Below are positions 9,247 through 19,101 of a stretch of DNA of 64,000 nucleotides, piece after piece. Source of the DNA: an uncultured Bacteroides sp. (lineage in GTDB: Bacteria; Bacteroidota; Bacteroidia; Bacteroidales; Bacteroidaceae); contig NZ_OY780936.1 in the NCBI RefSeq assembly GCF_963675905.1, positions 3,667,946 to 3,731,945 of the forward strand, given 5' to 3'. The position numbers and the translations under genes were made by a program. Within the stretch, counting starts at the first letter, position 1, and the number at the start of each line of letters is the position of its first letter. Below the pieces are notes generated by a model. The model did not search any database and had not been told where the DNA came from. It saw only the letters and a program-made list of their open reading frames with translations.

Positions 9247-10179
9247 TTAATACGCAGCGCGATATTTCCCTTCCTCTTTATCTTCCAGAATATTGAGATA
9301 AGAAGTGTATCGTGATTCGCTGATAAGATGTTTCTCTACGGCTTCGCGAACAGCACAGCCCGGCTCGTGACGATGAGTGCAGTTATTATATTTGCATTTG
9401 TCAGACGTCTCAAAGATCTCTTTAAAGTAGTGGCCCACTTCTTCGTCTTTCATATCGAATGTTCCGAAACCTTTTATTCCTGGGGTGTCAATAATATATC
9501 CATCTCCAGTAACGGCAAACATTTCTGAGAAGGTGGTGGTATGCATCCCTTTGTTGTGATAGGTTGATATTTCTGCGGTTTTTATATCTATATCAGGTAG
9601 GAGAGAGTTGATCAGGGTAGACTTTCCTACACCGGAATGTCCCGAGAAAAGTGTGATGTTTCCTTCAAGAGCTTGCTTTACTTCCTCTAGTCCGTCTCCG
9701 TTTCTAGCGGAGATTTTTAAACAAGGGTAGCCTATTTGTGTATAGAGTGTGATAAGTGCCTCGAGGTAACGCAGTTCGTCTTCGCTGTATGCGTCTATTT
9801 TGTTGAATACTAGCTTTACAGGTACCCGATAAGCTTCGGCAGATGCCAGAAAACGGTCAATGAAAATAGTAGATGTTTCCGGATAATTCACGGTAACCAC
9901 CAGCAAGCACTGGTCGAGGTTTGCCGCAAGTATATGTGATTGTTTGGAAAGATTGGAGGAGCGGCGAACTATATAATTCTTTCTGTCCTCAATCTCACTG
10001 ATAAAAGCAGTGCCTTCCTGATTCATTATAATTTGCACATTGTCGCCTACGGCAATTGGGTTAGTGCTTCTGATTCCCTTGAGACGGAAATTCCCTTTGA
10101 TTTTACACTCTACCAAACGACCTTCTTCGGTTTTTACCTGATACCAGCTACCTGTGTTCTTTATAACTAATCCGCGCAC
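9247..10179 (-). CDS. rsgA: Ribosome small-subunit-dependent GTPase RsgA
   Basis: A 310-residue circularly permuted GTPase that checks maturation of the 30S subunit. An N-terminal OB-fold (about 1-70, VGDNVQI) precedes the G domain, whose motifs come in the permuted order: G4 NKID (126-129), G5 SARNGD (157-162), G1 GHSGVGKST (180-188), then G3 DTPG (231-234). The C-terminal zinc knuckle is present with Cys262, Cys267, His269 and Cys275. Length is typical. It follows frr by 78 bp on the same strand and has no TAnnTTTG box of its own, so the two are probably co-transcribed. Confidence 0.96.
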   Translation of the reverse strand: MRGLVIKNTGSWYQVKTEEGRLVECKIKGNFRLKGIRSTNPIAVGDNVQIIMNQEGTAFISEIEDRKNYIVRRSSNLSKQSHILAANLDQCLLVVTVNYPETSTIFIDRFLASAEAYRVPVKLVFNKIDAYSEDELRYLEALITLYTQIGYPCLKISARNGDGLEEVKQALEGNITLFSGHSGVGKSTLINSLLPDIDIKTAEISTYHNKGMHTTTFSEMFAVTGDGYIIDTPGIKGFGTFDMKDEEVGHYFKEIFETSDKCKYNNCTHRHEPGCAVREAVEKHLISESRYTSYLNILEDKEEGKYRAAY

Positions 10180-10205
10180 TTTTTTTATTTATTTGTTATT
10201 GGCTT

Positions 10206-10245
10206 AAAAACGTCAGGGAACCAAATTCAACAGAAGTCAGTTCCC
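10206..10245 (-). terminator. Possible attenuating hairpin between frr and rsgA
   Basis: On the minus strand GGGAAC (10245-10240) pairs with GTTCCC (10221-10216), followed by TGACG and then five T residues. The gap before the T run and the large loop make it a weak candidate. Confidence 0.3.
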
Positions 10246-10257
10246 CGAGCAGTTTTT

Positions 10258-10818
10258 TTATACAGTCATAATTTCTTTTTCCTTAGCAGCGATCATTTCG
10301 TCCACTTTCTTGATGTACTTATCGTGAACTTTCTGCAAGCGTACTTCAGCATCCTTTTCTTCATCTTCAGCCAAACCGTCTTTCAATCCTTTTTTAAGAT
10401 GATCAATTCCATCGCGGCGAGCGTTACGGATACTAATCTTTGCTGTTTCTCCGTCTTTGCTGCTTTGTTTTGCTAAAATTTTACGTCTTTCTTCTGTAAG
10501 AGGTGGAATTCCAAGGCGAATAACTTCACCATTGTTTTCAGGCATAATACCAACCTCTGAATCGATAATTGCTTTCTCGATTACTCTAAACATGGTTTTA
10601 TCCCAAGGTTTGATTACGATACTTTTAGCATCTGGGGTGGTGATTGCAGCCACATTGCTTAAAGCAACCATACTTCCGTAAGAGTCTACACGGATACCGT
10701 CCAGGATTCGTGTGTTAGCTTTACCGGCGCGAATGTGAGCCAGTGATTCATCAAGATACATAATGGCCATGTCCATTTTATCTTTTGCGTCGTTAATACA
10801 ACTGTTTACGTCAATCAT
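10258..10818 (-). CDS. frr: Ribosome recycling factor
   Basis: A 186-residue RRF that, with EF-G, dissociates post-termination ribosomes. The sequence shows the conserved segments LAHIRAGKANTRILDGIRVDSYG (about 25-47), AITTPDAKSIVIKPWD and IRLGIPPLTEERRKIL, ending in a long helix (the three-helix bundle arm). Length matches the family. In many bacteria frr follows pyrH; here pyrH lies 21 kb away and frr is paired with rsgA. A TATTTTTG promoter box lies 50 bp upstream at 10867-10874. Confidence 0.96.
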   Translation of the reverse strand: MIDVNSCINDAKDKMDMAIMYLDESLAHIRAGKANTRILDGIRVDSYGSMVALSNVAAITTPDAKSIVIKPWDKTMFRVIEKAIIDSEVGIMPENNGEVIRLGIPPLTEERRKILAKQSSKDGETAKISIRNARRDGIDHLKKGLKDGLAEDEEKDAEVRLQKVHDKYIKKVDEMIAAKEKEIMTV

Positions 10819-10866
10819 CTTATTTGGTTTTATAGTTTATTTGTTCTTCTTTATGTTTCGAATGAG

Positions 10867-10874
10867 CAAAAATA
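10867..10874 (-). promoter_or_regulatory. -7 promoter box for frr-rsgA
   Basis: Minus-strand TATTTTTG, 49 bp before the frr ATG. Confidence 0.7.
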
Positions 10875-10992
10875 ACAGAATTTTTGAAAACCTGCAACAG
10901 TTTACTGCTTTATCCTTATATCTAAGCTTTTACAACGGCACATTTAAGCCTGTTTGCGGTCAATAAAATTGTTTTGTGTGTAGGGTAAAAAC

Positions 10993-11035
10993 AAAAAAGG
11001 TGTAGACCTGATTAAATTTAGACCTACACTTTTTA
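10993..11035 (-). terminator. Terminator after the permease-lipoprotein operon
   Basis: Stem GTGTAG (11000-11005) / CTACAC (11024-11029), extended by A-T pairs on both sides, so it can act in either direction. It lies downstream of the minus-strand gene ending at 11082. Its sequence resembles hairpins at 32867 and 55211. Confidence 0.7.
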
Positions 11036-11081
11036 TTGGAAAGGAGTAGCTCAATCTATGAACTAAACCTGAAAGATTATC

Positions 11082-12266
11082 TTACTCTTCGTTTTGTTTT
11101 TTTAAGATGCTTAATTGTAAGTTAGACTGCCTGGCATAGCCCATCCGGAAGTTAATAGGTTTTGGATTCATGGTCATATAAGCTTCACGCAAATCGGGCT
11201 GAGGATATTTTCCAAACATACTGATTGGCTTGCTGAATGAGCCGTAGAGCTGAATGGCCCATTTAGACTGATCGTAATAACGCCATGGAATACCAGAATC
11301 GTCCTGCATAATAGCCGAAACATGACTCAGAATAGCTTCACGGATTTTTGAGAAATAAGTCATGTGCATCAGGTAAGAGGCTGATTTGATAAAGCAGGCT
11401 GTTGTTGCTTTATCCAGCTTATCTACGTAAGCCATTAACTGCTTATTCTCCGGAAAGCCACCATTGCTCAGGTCGGTTGACAGGAAGTATAGTGTTTGCA
11501 GCTTATTTGTTCCACTCTTGAAGAACTTAAATTCAACCAGTTTGCTTTGATTATTTACCGGTGATCCGTCTTCTTCTGTTCCAACAATCTCCCCTTCATC
11601 GTTAATTCTTTTATGCTCGATGCTTACTATTTCCCTGTCGGAGCGAGCCATCAGCATAGAAATGATAGGAACTACTCCGTCGATAGTATCATTTGAGAGT
11701 TCCTGCTTCATATCAATGGTACGGAAAAAACTCAGATTCAGAATGTCTGAAACAGCATTCTGGTATAAACGGTAGGTGGCTACCGATGGATGCTTAACTT
11801 TTATAGGATTTCCAGCCCGTTCCAGTCCGATAAGGAAATAGGTATCCATATCTGGAAAGAAGGTGTTTGGAAATAGATAATCAGGCCCTCCGAAAGGGTA
11901 AAAAATAGTTTTATATTCGTTGTTTATTGTACCAAGCTCGTTTTGTGAAAAAGCCATCACTTTAGGAGCCGATTGCAGGAATGAGTTCCATATCTGATCC
12001 ATATTTTTGCTATGTTTCTTCCATTCCTCAGTCTGTGTGAGCTCATATAACTTACTTTCTTTATTTTCTATAGGCATACCTGCCACGAAACGGGCGGCAT
12101 CGTTGAGCTCTTCATTACTTTCCAGCTTTGGCCCGTCGGCCTTTTGAATAGAATCACTGTCGGAAACTGCTTCAACAACAACGTTTGTACTCTTTTTTTT
12201 CTGTTCGCAAGAGGAAAAGGTGAGTATCATTCCTGCAACAAGGAGCATTACATACTTAATGTTCAT
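11082..12266 (-). CDS. Putative lipoprotein of unknown function
   Basis: A 394-residue protein with a signal sequence and lipobox ending at Cys20 (LTFSSC), so it is predicted to be lipid-anchored in the periplasm or outer membrane. The mature part is mixed alpha/beta without repeats or a motif I recognise. Its start codon overlaps the end of the upstream APC permease gene by 11 bp, so the two are translationally coupled and presumably act in the same process. No homologous family name can be given from sequence reading. Confidence 0.8.
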   Translation of the reverse strand: MNIKYVMLLVAGMILTFSSCEQKKKSTNVVVEAVSDSDSIQKADGPKLESNEELNDAARFVAGMPIENKESKLYELTQTEEWKKHSKNMDQIWNSFLQSAPKVMAFSQNELGTINNEYKTIFYPFGGPDYLFPNTFFPDMDTYFLIGLERAGNPIKVKHPSVATYRLYQNAVSDILNLSFFRTIDMKQELSNDTIDGVVPIISMLMARSDREIVSIEHKRINDEGEIVGTEEDGSPVNNQSKLVEFKFFKSGTNKLQTLYFLSTDLSNGGFPENKQLMAYVDKLDKATTACFIKSASYLMHMTYFSKIREAILSHVSAIMQDDSGIPWRYYDQSKWAIQLYGSFSKPISMFGKYPQPDLREAYMTMNPKPINFRMGYARQSNLQLSILKKQNEE

Positions 12267-13644
12267 CTCTGTTATAGCTTAATTTGTAGTTTAATTTTTT
12301 GTAAACAACCCATCTGTTTGTCCGGTAAATAAGTGCACCCGATAAGAGAGTGAGCAAACTCATTAGTGTCATCCACATTGCATCCTGCTTGCCTTCAATA
12401 AAAGTCAGAATAAAATCTTCACGGACAAGGTATACTATTGACCAAACGATTAATAAAATAAAAATAACCGGAGTAACCGGATATCCCCATGTCTTGTATG
12501 GACGATTGGCTTTAGGAAAGCGTCGGCGATGTACAAAGACACCCGCAACCGTCATCAGAGCAAAAAAGGATAAGGTTATTCCTGTATATTTGGTTACCAG
12601 CTCAAAAGAGTTGGTAATAATTAGCAATACGCTGATAAAATACTGCACCCAAATGGCAATGTATGGTGTGCCGCGTTCCGATCTTCTGGCTAAAGGGCGC
12701 AGAATATAATTGTCTTCTCCCATTACCTGAGAGACTCTTGGCCCCAGAAATACCATGGAGCTGATGCTTGAAACCAATAACAGAGCGATAAGCAGGCCCA
12801 TTATGTTACCAAATGTAACTCCGAATATGTGTTGTGCGGCTATTAACCCCACCTCTAGCTGTCCGCTCATTTCTCCGGCAGGGGTTGAAAGCAGGAATAC
12901 AGCATTTATGCACAAGTATAGAACGGTTACCACTAATGTGCTGATAAAGAGGGAACGGGGAATGGTACGTTGCGGATTTTTAATCTCGTTAGCCATATAG
13001 GCTGATGCATTCCATCCGGAGTAAGCATAATATACCCAAACTAGCGAAACGGCAAAGCCGGTTGAAAAAACGTCTCCCCACGAAAATGCAGAGAAGGAGG
13101 TTGTGAAACTTTGCTTTTCCACAGGCATTATTACTCCACAAACAATAAATCCCAGAATAACAAGTATTTTAAAGAAAGTAAAGAAGCGCTGTACGGTGCC
13201 TCCTACCTTAACATCGTAAGCATGAACGAGGGTGATGATAGTTAATACCAAGAGTCCTATCAATACAGGATTCAGCACCGGAAACATTCTGGTAAGATAA
13301 CTGCTTAATGCCATACTGGCCAATGCTACCGGGGCGGCAAATCCTACAATCAGGGAGGCCCATCCGGCCATAAATCCCAGTTCGCGGTTGTAAATAATGC
13401 GCAAGTAATTGTATTCACCTCCCGAACGAGGCATTACAGCACCAAGTTCTCCGTAAACAAGAGCACCGCAAAGAGCAATAATTCCACCCACCAACCAAAG
13501 TAGCAGAATGGAGGCTATGTTTGTGGTGCCAAGCAGCTGAAAGCCGAGGGATGTGAAAACTCCTGTGCCAATCATATTTGCTATGACAAAGGCCGAAGCT
13601 GTAGTTAAACCGAACTTGTACGTGCCGTATTTTCTGTTATTCAT
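12256..13644 (-). CDS. APC-superfamily amino acid permease
   Basis: About 462 residues with some twelve hydrophobic segments. The first carries the APC signature NMIGTGVFTSLGF, the unwound substrate-binding helix. It should import or exchange amino acids or related amines across the inner membrane. The preferred start is MNNRKYGTYKFGL at 13644. An ATG at 13677 would add 11 residues but overlaps the promoter box TATTTTTG at 13667-13674, so it would not be transcribed. It overlaps the downstream lipoprotein gene by 11 bp. Substrate is not assignable. Confidence 0.9.
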   Translation of the reverse strand: MNNRKYGTYKFGLTTASAFVIANMIGTGVFTSLGFQLLGTTNIASILLLWLVGGIIALCGALVYGELGAVMPRSGGEYNYLRIIYNRELGFMAGWASLIVGFAAPVALASMALSSYLTRMFPVLNPVLIGLLVLTIITLVHAYDVKVGGTVQRFFTFFKILVILGFIVCGVIMPVEKQSFTTSFSAFSWGDVFSTGFAVSLVWVYYAYSGWNASAYMANEIKNPQRTIPRSLFISTLVVTVLYLCINAVFLLSTPAGEMSGQLEVGLIAAQHIFGVTFGNIMGLLIALLLVSSISSMVFLGPRVSQVMGEDNYILRPLARRSERGTPYIAIWVQYFISVLLIITNSFELVTKYTGITLSFFALMTVAGVFVHRRRFPKANRPYKTWGYPVTPVIFILLIVWSIVYLVREDFILTFIEGKQDAMWMTLMSLLTLLSGALIYRTNRWVVYKKLNYKLSYNRDEH

Positions 13645-13666
13645 GTTTTTCACAATGTTGTGTGTG

Positions 13667-13674
13667 CAAAAATA
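13667..13674 (-). promoter_or_regulatory. -7 promoter box for the APC permease operon
   Basis: Minus-strand TATTTTTG, 22 bp upstream of the chosen ATG at 13644. Confidence 0.7.
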
Positions 13675-13686
13675 CAATTAAATCTG

Positions 13687-13694
13687 TAACTTTG
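13687..13694 (+). promoter_or_regulatory. -7 promoter box for the ABC permease / porW operon
   Basis: TAACTTTG on the plus strand, divergent from the box at 13667-13674. The 5' leader to the ATG at 13808 would be about 105 nt. Confidence 0.55.
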
Positions 13695-13807
13695 CAGGAA
13701 TAAGAAAAAAATGTGTGTGAATAATTCTGAATATATATTTAGGATATATAGCAGTCTATAAGATAAGAAGTTACAGGTTAACAGTTATCAACTAATTTTA
13801 TAAAAAG

Positions 13808-14626
13808 ATGATGGATCTTCTTCAATATACTTTCTTTCAACATGCTTTGGTAGGTGCCTTGTTTGCAAGCATAGCCTGTGGAATTATCGGAACTTATATC
13901 GTAACCCGCCGATTGGTTTTTATTAGTGGGGGGCTCACTCATGCTTCGTTTGGGGGGATTGGTATCGGACTTTATACGGGTATTTCGCCTATTCTTTCGG
14001 CTGCAATATTTTCGGTATTGTCTGCCTTTGGAGTTAGCTGGCTTAGTAAGCGAAAAGACATGCGCGAAGACTCGGCTATTGCTGTATTCTGGACACTGGG
14101 TATGGCGCTGGGTATTATATTTACTTTCTTGTCTCCCGGCTTTGCGCCCGACCTCTCAGCTTTCCTTTTTGGTAATATCCTGACTATTACTCAGATGGAT
14201 ATTATAATGCTGGCAACGTTGTCTGTTGTACTTGCCACATTCTTTTTCTTCTTCATTCACCCTATCATATATGTAGCTTTCGACAGGGAGTTTGCCCGTT
14301 CGCAAGGTATTCCGGTTGCATTGATTGAATATATCCTGATGCTGTTTATTGCCCTGACTATTGTTTTCTGTTTAAGAATGGTGGGAATTGTACTTGTTCT
14401 TTCGTTGCTAACTATTCCGCAAATGACGGCCAACCTGTTCACGTTTAACTTTAAACGGATAATATGGATCTCCATCTTTATCGGATACCTGGGGTGTTTG
14501 GGCGGATTGCTGATTTCTTATTTTCTGAATGTACCTTCGGGAGCGTCAATTATATTTTTCTCCATCATTATTTATGCTGTTTGTAAGTTGATAAGCAGCT
14601 CTTTTCTACGTTTGCAGAAACAATAA
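13808..14626 (+). CDS. ABC-3 family metal (Zn/Mn) transporter permease
   Basis: A 272-residue integral membrane protein of the ZnuB/MntB type (ABC-3 family) with seven to nine hydrophobic segments. The conserved family sequence RRLVFISGGLTHASFGGIG (residues 35-53) is the strongest evidence; the Asp/Ser-rich channel segment around residues 90-130 also fits. It would form the membrane channel of a zinc or manganese importer, but neither the ATPase nor the metal-binding lipoprotein is encoded beside it, so partners must lie elsewhere. ATG codons at 13808 and 13811 are both possible starts. The TPR lipoprotein gene begins 41 bp downstream. Confidence 0.9.
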   Translation: MMDLLQYTFFQHALVGALFASIACGIIGTYIVTRRLVFISGGLTHASFGGIGIGLYTGISPILSAAIFSVLSAFGVSWLSKRKDMREDSAIAVFWTLGMALGIIFTFLSPGFAPDLSAFLFGNILTITQMDIIMLATLSVVLATFFFFFIHPIIYVAFDREFARSQGIPVALIEYILMLFIALTIVFCLRMVGIVLVLSLLTIPQMTANLFTFNFKRIIWISIFIGYLGCLGGLLISYFLNVPSGASIIFFSIIIYAVCKLISSSFLRLQKQ

Positions 14627-14667
14627 AAACGGTAAAGTTCAGTTTTATTTAAGTAGAACTGTGAAAA

Positions 14668-17514
14668 ATGAATGGTAGATTGAGTGGAAAAAAAGTATTT
14701 CTTATCGTAAGCATTCTGTTGCTGATTAGTCTTGCCGGCTGTTCTGTGAAAAAGAATACAGCGGGTTCTCGTTTTTATCACTCTTTTACTACTCGTTATA
14801 ATGTCTATTTTAATGGTCACGAAGCCTATAAAAGAGGTGTTGAGGCCATTGAAACTGGGAATAAAGACAGTTATCTGGAAATGATACCTCTTTATCCCAT
14901 AGAAAACAAAAAGACAGTGGGGCTGGGTAAGAGCGACTTTGACCGGGCCATTGAGAAATCTCAGAAAGCAATTAAACTACATTCCATCAAGAAAAAGCCG
15001 GCACGCAAGCCGGGAAAAAGGACTCCTGAAGAGAAACGCTGGCTATTGCAGAAGGAGTATAATCCTTTTCTGCATAATGCCTGGATGATGATGGGAAAAT
15101 CTCAGTTTTACAAAGGTGAGTTCCTGGAAGCGGCGTCCACTTTCTCCTATATTTCTCGTCTGTATGATACAAATCCTAAAGTATTGGCCGAAGCAAATGT
15201 CTGGCTTTCCAGATGTTACACGGAGATGGATTGGTTTTATGATGCGGAAGAGGTGCTTACTAAACTGAATAATGACAGTCTGCCTTCTGGCATGATGCCC
15301 GATTACTCTGCTGCGTATGGTAACTATCTGCTTAGACAGAAAAGATTTAAAGAAGCTGTTCCTTATCTGCTGACCATCATTAAGCACGAAAAAAAGAAGA
15401 AACAAAAGGCGCGTGAGTATTATTTGCTGGGACAGGTTTATCACTCTTTGGGAAATAACGCGAAAGCTTATGAGTCTTATGGCAAGTCGATTGCACAAAA
15501 TCCTCCTTACGAACTGGAATTTAATGCTAGGATAAAACAGACAGAAGTAGTTTCATCCTCCAATGCCCGTAGTGCAATAAGCAAACTGCATGGCATGGCC
15601 CGTAATGAAAAGAATAAGGAATACCTCGATCAGGTGTATTATGCTATGGGAAATGTGTATCTTTCATTGAAGGATACTGTAAAAGCCATTGAACAGTATA
15701 GGAAGGGGGCGAAAGAGAGTACAAGAAACGGTATGGAGAAAGGTATTCTTTTGCTGAAACTTGGCGATCTTTACTGGAATAAAGCCGATTATGTAAAGGC
15801 GCAAGAAGCGTATAAAGAGGCTATCGGACTAATTGATAAAGAATACACAGATTACGAAAGACTGAATAAACGTTCGGAAGTGCTCGATGAACTGGTTACT
15901 CATGTAGTAAATGTGCAGTTGCAGGATAGTTTGCAGCACCTGGCTTCTTTAAGTGACGCTGAAAGACGTGCAGCTGTTGATAAAATTATCAAAGAGGTTA
16001 AGCGAAAGGAAGAAGCTGAACGCAAAGAGGCTGAACGTGAGAAGCTGATGCAAAAAAGAGAAGATGTGGTGAATGACCGACCTGTACTTAGACAAACTGC
16101 TCAGAAAGTGGTGAGTACCGGTGATAAGTCGTGGTATTTTTATAATCCTCAGTTGGTGGAACAGGGAAAGATGGATTTTCAACGTAAATGGGGGCGCCGC
16201 AAGTTGGAAGATAACTGGCGGAGAAGGAATAAGACGGTGATTTCTTCCAATGAATCAGAAGAAAAGAATGATAATGAAGAAGCTGTAACAAAGGATAAAT
16301 CTACTAATGCGGGCGAAAAAAAGCAGGTTTCACTGACTGATACAGTAGTTACCGATAATAAGAATCCGGAATTTTATCTGCAGCACATTCCGCTTACAGA
16401 GGAGGCAATGAAGGAATCCAACGATATATTATCGGACGGATTGTATAACATGGGAATGATTTATAAGGATAAGTTGGAAGATTATCCGCTTTCTCAGAAA
16501 ACATTCTCCCGTCTCTACACGCAGTTCCCCTCTTTCGGTCGTTTGGATGAAGTGTATTACAATCTTTATCTGATGAATTCAAGGTGGAAAAAAGAGGCTG
16601 AGGCTGCACTTTATAAAGATAAGCTGATCTCGGAATTCCCGAAAAGTAAATATGCAGTAACAGTTGCCGATCCTGATTATGCTTACAACGTTACGCATGG
16701 AAAGCATCTGGAAGATTCACTCTACGCAGAGACTTATGCTGCTTTCCAGAAGAATGATTATGATAAAGTAAAGAAGAATGCTGAACTTGCACAAAAGAAA
16801 TATGCCATGGGGCAGCACATGCCTAAGTTTATGTTTCTCAATGCTATGGGTATGCTGCAATCCGGAAATCAAAAGATGTTTCTGTCTACCCTGAAAGATA
16901 TTGTGGTAAAATATCCAAAAAATGAAATAACAGAACTGGCTGCCAATATTATTAAGGGAGTGCAGGATGGCAAGATTCTGGCTAAGGGAAGTACAATGTT
17001 CGGATCTATCTGGGAAAGAAGAAATACCCAAATGGGCGAGGAGGTTGCCGTGGCTGATACAACTCAGAATAAGTTTAGTACCGAAAGGGATACGCCTTAC
17101 TTGTTTATTCTGGCTTATGAAGCGGGGAAAGTAAACGAAAATCTTTTGCTGTATGAAATGGCTCGTTACAATTTCTCAAGTTTTATAGTGAAGAACTTTG
17201 ATCTCTCTTTTGTGAAAAAGAATGGTGTTGGAATGCTTCATGTAAAGGAATTTACTAATTTTGATGAGGCTTACCAATATGCAGGTTTGCTTTACAAGGA
17301 TAAAGAAATGGCACAGAAGCTGAGTGGTATGCGGGCACTGATTATTTCACGGCAAAATTATGAATTGTTGTCAAAATATTATAGCTTTGACGATTATCAG
17401 GATTTCTATCAGAAGCACTTCTCAAAGATTCCGGAAATGCAGATTAAAGGTTATACTTTAGATGAACCGGTATTCGAAGATAAAGATGTGCAGGATAATA
17501 TTGACGAACAATAA
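14668..17514 (+). CDS. PorW/SprE-like tetratricopeptide lipoprotein
   Basis: A 948-residue protein with a lipobox at Cys25 (ISLAGC). The following RFYHSFTTRYNVYFNGHEAY (about 35-54) and the TPR array after it match the type IX secretion lipoproteins SprE of Flavobacterium and PorW of Porphyromonas. TPR units fill roughly 135-400 and 570-760, separated by a Lys/Glu-rich coiled segment (about 430-460). Those proteins are needed for assembly or energisation of type IX secretion and gliding. Here the gene sits 22 bp before a PorX-like gene, a linkage that supports the assignment, but no secretion machinery is visible in the window. The function in a gut Bacteroidales member may differ. Confidence 0.85.
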   Translation: MNGRLSGKKVFLIVSILLLISLAGCSVKKNTAGSRFYHSFTTRYNVYFNGHEAYKRGVEAIETGNKDSYLEMIPLYPIENKKTVGLGKSDFDRAIEKSQKAIKLHSIKKKPARKPGKRTPEEKRWLLQKEYNPFLHNAWMMMGKSQFYKGEFLEAASTFSYISRLYDTNPKVLAEANVWLSRCYTEMDWFYDAEEVLTKLNNDSLPSGMMPDYSAAYGNYLLRQKRFKEAVPYLLTIIKHEKKKKQKAREYYLLGQVYHSLGNNAKAYESYGKSIAQNPPYELEFNARIKQTEVVSSSNARSAISKLHGMARNEKNKEYLDQVYYAMGNVYLSLKDTVKAIEQYRKGAKESTRNGMEKGILLLKLGDLYWNKADYVKAQEAYKEAIGLIDKEYTDYERLNKRSEVLDELVTHVVNVQLQDSLQHLASLSDAERRAAVDKIIKEVKRKEEAERKEAEREKLMQKREDVVNDRPVLRQTAQKVVSTGDKSWYFYNPQLVEQGKMDFQRKWGRRKLEDNWRRRNKTVISSNESEEKNDNEEAVTKDKSTNAGEKKQVSLTDTVVTDNKNPEFYLQHIPLTEEAMKESNDILSDGLYNMGMIYKDKLEDYPLSQKTFSRLYTQFPSFGRLDEVYYNLYLMNSRWKKEAEAALYKDKLISEFPKSKYAVTVADPDYAYNVTHGKHLEDSLYAETYAAFQKNDYDKVKKNAELAQKKYAMGQHMPKFMFLNAMGMLQSGNQKMFLSTLKDIVVKYPKNEITELAANIIKGVQDGKILAKGSTMFGSIWERRNTQMGEEVAVADTTQNKFSTERDTPYLFILAYEAGKVNENLLLYEMARYNFSSFIVKNFDLSFVKKNGVGMLHVKEFTNFDEAYQYAGLLYKDKEMAQKLSGMRALIISRQNYELLSKYYSFDDYQDFYQKHFSKIPEMQIKGYTLDEPVFEDKDVQDNIDEQ

Positions 17515-17536
17515 ATTAGTTAAGGAAAAACCATAA

Positions 17537-19087
17537 ATGAAGAACGATCATTTGCTCTGGGTTGATGATGAAATTGATTTGCTGAAACCGCATGTTATGT
17601 TTTTGCAAAGTAAAGGATATGAAGTGAGTACTGTTACCAACGGACAGGATGCGCTCGATCTTTGCAGGGAAACTACTTATGATCTTATTTTTCTGGATGA
17701 GAATATGCCCGGACTTAGTGGATTGCAAACTCTTCCGCTGATTAAGGAAATCTGCCCCACTGTGCCGGTTGTAATGATTACCAAGAGCGAAGAAGAGAAT
17801 ATTATGGATATGGCAATTGGTTCTAAGATTGCCGATTATCTGATAAAGCCGGTAAACCCGAATCAGATTTTACTGAGTCTTAAAAAGAATCTGCACCAGA
17901 AGGAGATGGTTACGGAAGTGGCAAATACAGGTTATCAGCAGAACTTTGGGAAGATTGGTATGCAGATTAATGACTCTTTTACCTATACCGACTGGATGGA
18001 GGTGTATAAAAGGTTGGTGTACTGGGAACTGGAGCTGGAGGGAGCGGAAAGTAGCATGACCGAAATGCTTGCTGCGCAGAAAACGGAGGCCAACAGTGCT
18101 TTTATTAAATTCGTAAAAAAGAACTATCTCGACTGGATTGCCAACCCGGAAAGCAGACCTTTAATAAGTCCGGATGTATTTAAAAAGAAGATATTTCCCG
18201 TGCTTGATGCCGGTGAAAAGGTTTTCTTTATTGTTCTTGATAATTTCCGGTACGACCAGTGGAGGGTGCTTAGCAATGAGCTGGCAGATTACTTTTCTTT
18301 TGAGGAAGAACTTTACTTTAGCATTCTCCCTACCGCTACACAGTATGCACGGAATGCTATCTTTTCCGGGTTGATGCCGAATAAGATTGCCGAAATGTTT
18401 CCCGATCTTTGGGTGGATGAGGATGAAGAAGAGGGCAAAAACCTGAATGAAGCTCCTCTGATTCAAACACATATTGATCGTTATAGACGCAAGAATACTT
18501 TTTCTTATAATAAGATTAATGATTCCGCCGGAGTTGAAAAGTTGCTGAGTAACCTTAATAACCTAAAAGCAAATGACTTAAATGTGGTTGTTCTCAACTT
18601 TATCGATATGCTTTCGCATGCCAGAACGGAATCGAAAATGGTACGCGAACTGGCTTCTACGGAAGCTGCTTATAGATCAATCACACTATCGTGGTTCAGG
18701 CATTCTTCAATAAAGGAACTATTTAAAGTGTTGGCGGATAGTGATTACAGGATAATTATCACTACTGACCACGGAACCATACGTGTAGATAATGCGATAA
18801 AAGTAATTGGAGACAGAAACACGAATACCAATCTGCGCTACAAGCTTGGAAAGAATCTGAGTTATAACCTCAAAGAGGTTTTTGAAATAAAAGATCCAAG
18901 AAAAGCGCAGCTTCCTTGTCCGAATGTTAGTACTTCTTATATCTTTGCAGGCGGAAGAGATTTCTTTGCTTATCCAAACAATTTTAATTACTATGTATCT
19001 TATTATGCGAATACCTTTCAGCATGGTGGTATCTCCATGGAAGAAATGATTATTCCGTTAATAAGAATGCAAAGTAAGAAACGATAA
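17537..19087 (+). CDS. porX: PorX-like response regulator with PglZ phosphatase-type domain
   Basis: A 516-residue two-domain protein. An N-terminal CheY-like receiver (1-120) has Asp10/Asp11, phospho-acceptor Asp54 ([10 protein letters not shown]), Thr82 and Lys104. The C-terminal PglZ domain of the alkaline-phosphatase superfamily (about 200-500) has metal-site motifs [10 protein letters not shown] (near 235), [10 protein letters not shown] (near 266), TTDHGTIRV (near 411) and FQHGG (near 495). In Porphyromonas, PorX is phosphorylated by PorY and controls type IX secretion, and its PglZ domain cleaves nucleotide substrates. Neither a histidine kinase nor a DNA-binding domain is encoded nearby. 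It is followed by tsaE after 14 bp. Confidence 0.92.
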   Translation: MKNDHLLWVDDEIDLLKPHVMFLQSKGYEVSTVTNGQDALDLCRETTYDLIFLDENMPGLSGLQTLPLIKEICPTVPVVMITKSEEENIMDMAIGSKIADYLIKPVNPNQILLSLKKNLHQKEMVTEVANTGYQQNFGKIGMQINDSFTYTDWMEVYKRLVYWELELEGAESSMTEMLAAQKTEANSAFIKFVKKNYLDWIANPESRPLISPDVFKKKIFPVLDAGEKVFFIVLDNFRYDQWRVLSNELADYFSFEEELYFSILPTATQYARNAIFSGLMPNKIAEMFPDLWVDEDEEEGKNLNEAPLIQTHIDRYRRKNTFSYNKINDSAGVEKLLSNLNNLKANDLNVVVLNFIDMLSHARTESKMVRELASTEAAYRSITLSWFRHSSIKELFKVLADSDYRIIITTDHGTIRVDNAIKVIGDRNTNTNLRYKLGKNLSYNLKEVFEIKDPRKAQLPCPNVSTSYIFAGGRDFFAYPNNFNYYVSYYANTFQHGGISMEEMIIPLIRMQSKKR

Positions 19088-19101
19088 TACAGACTTTATA
19101 T

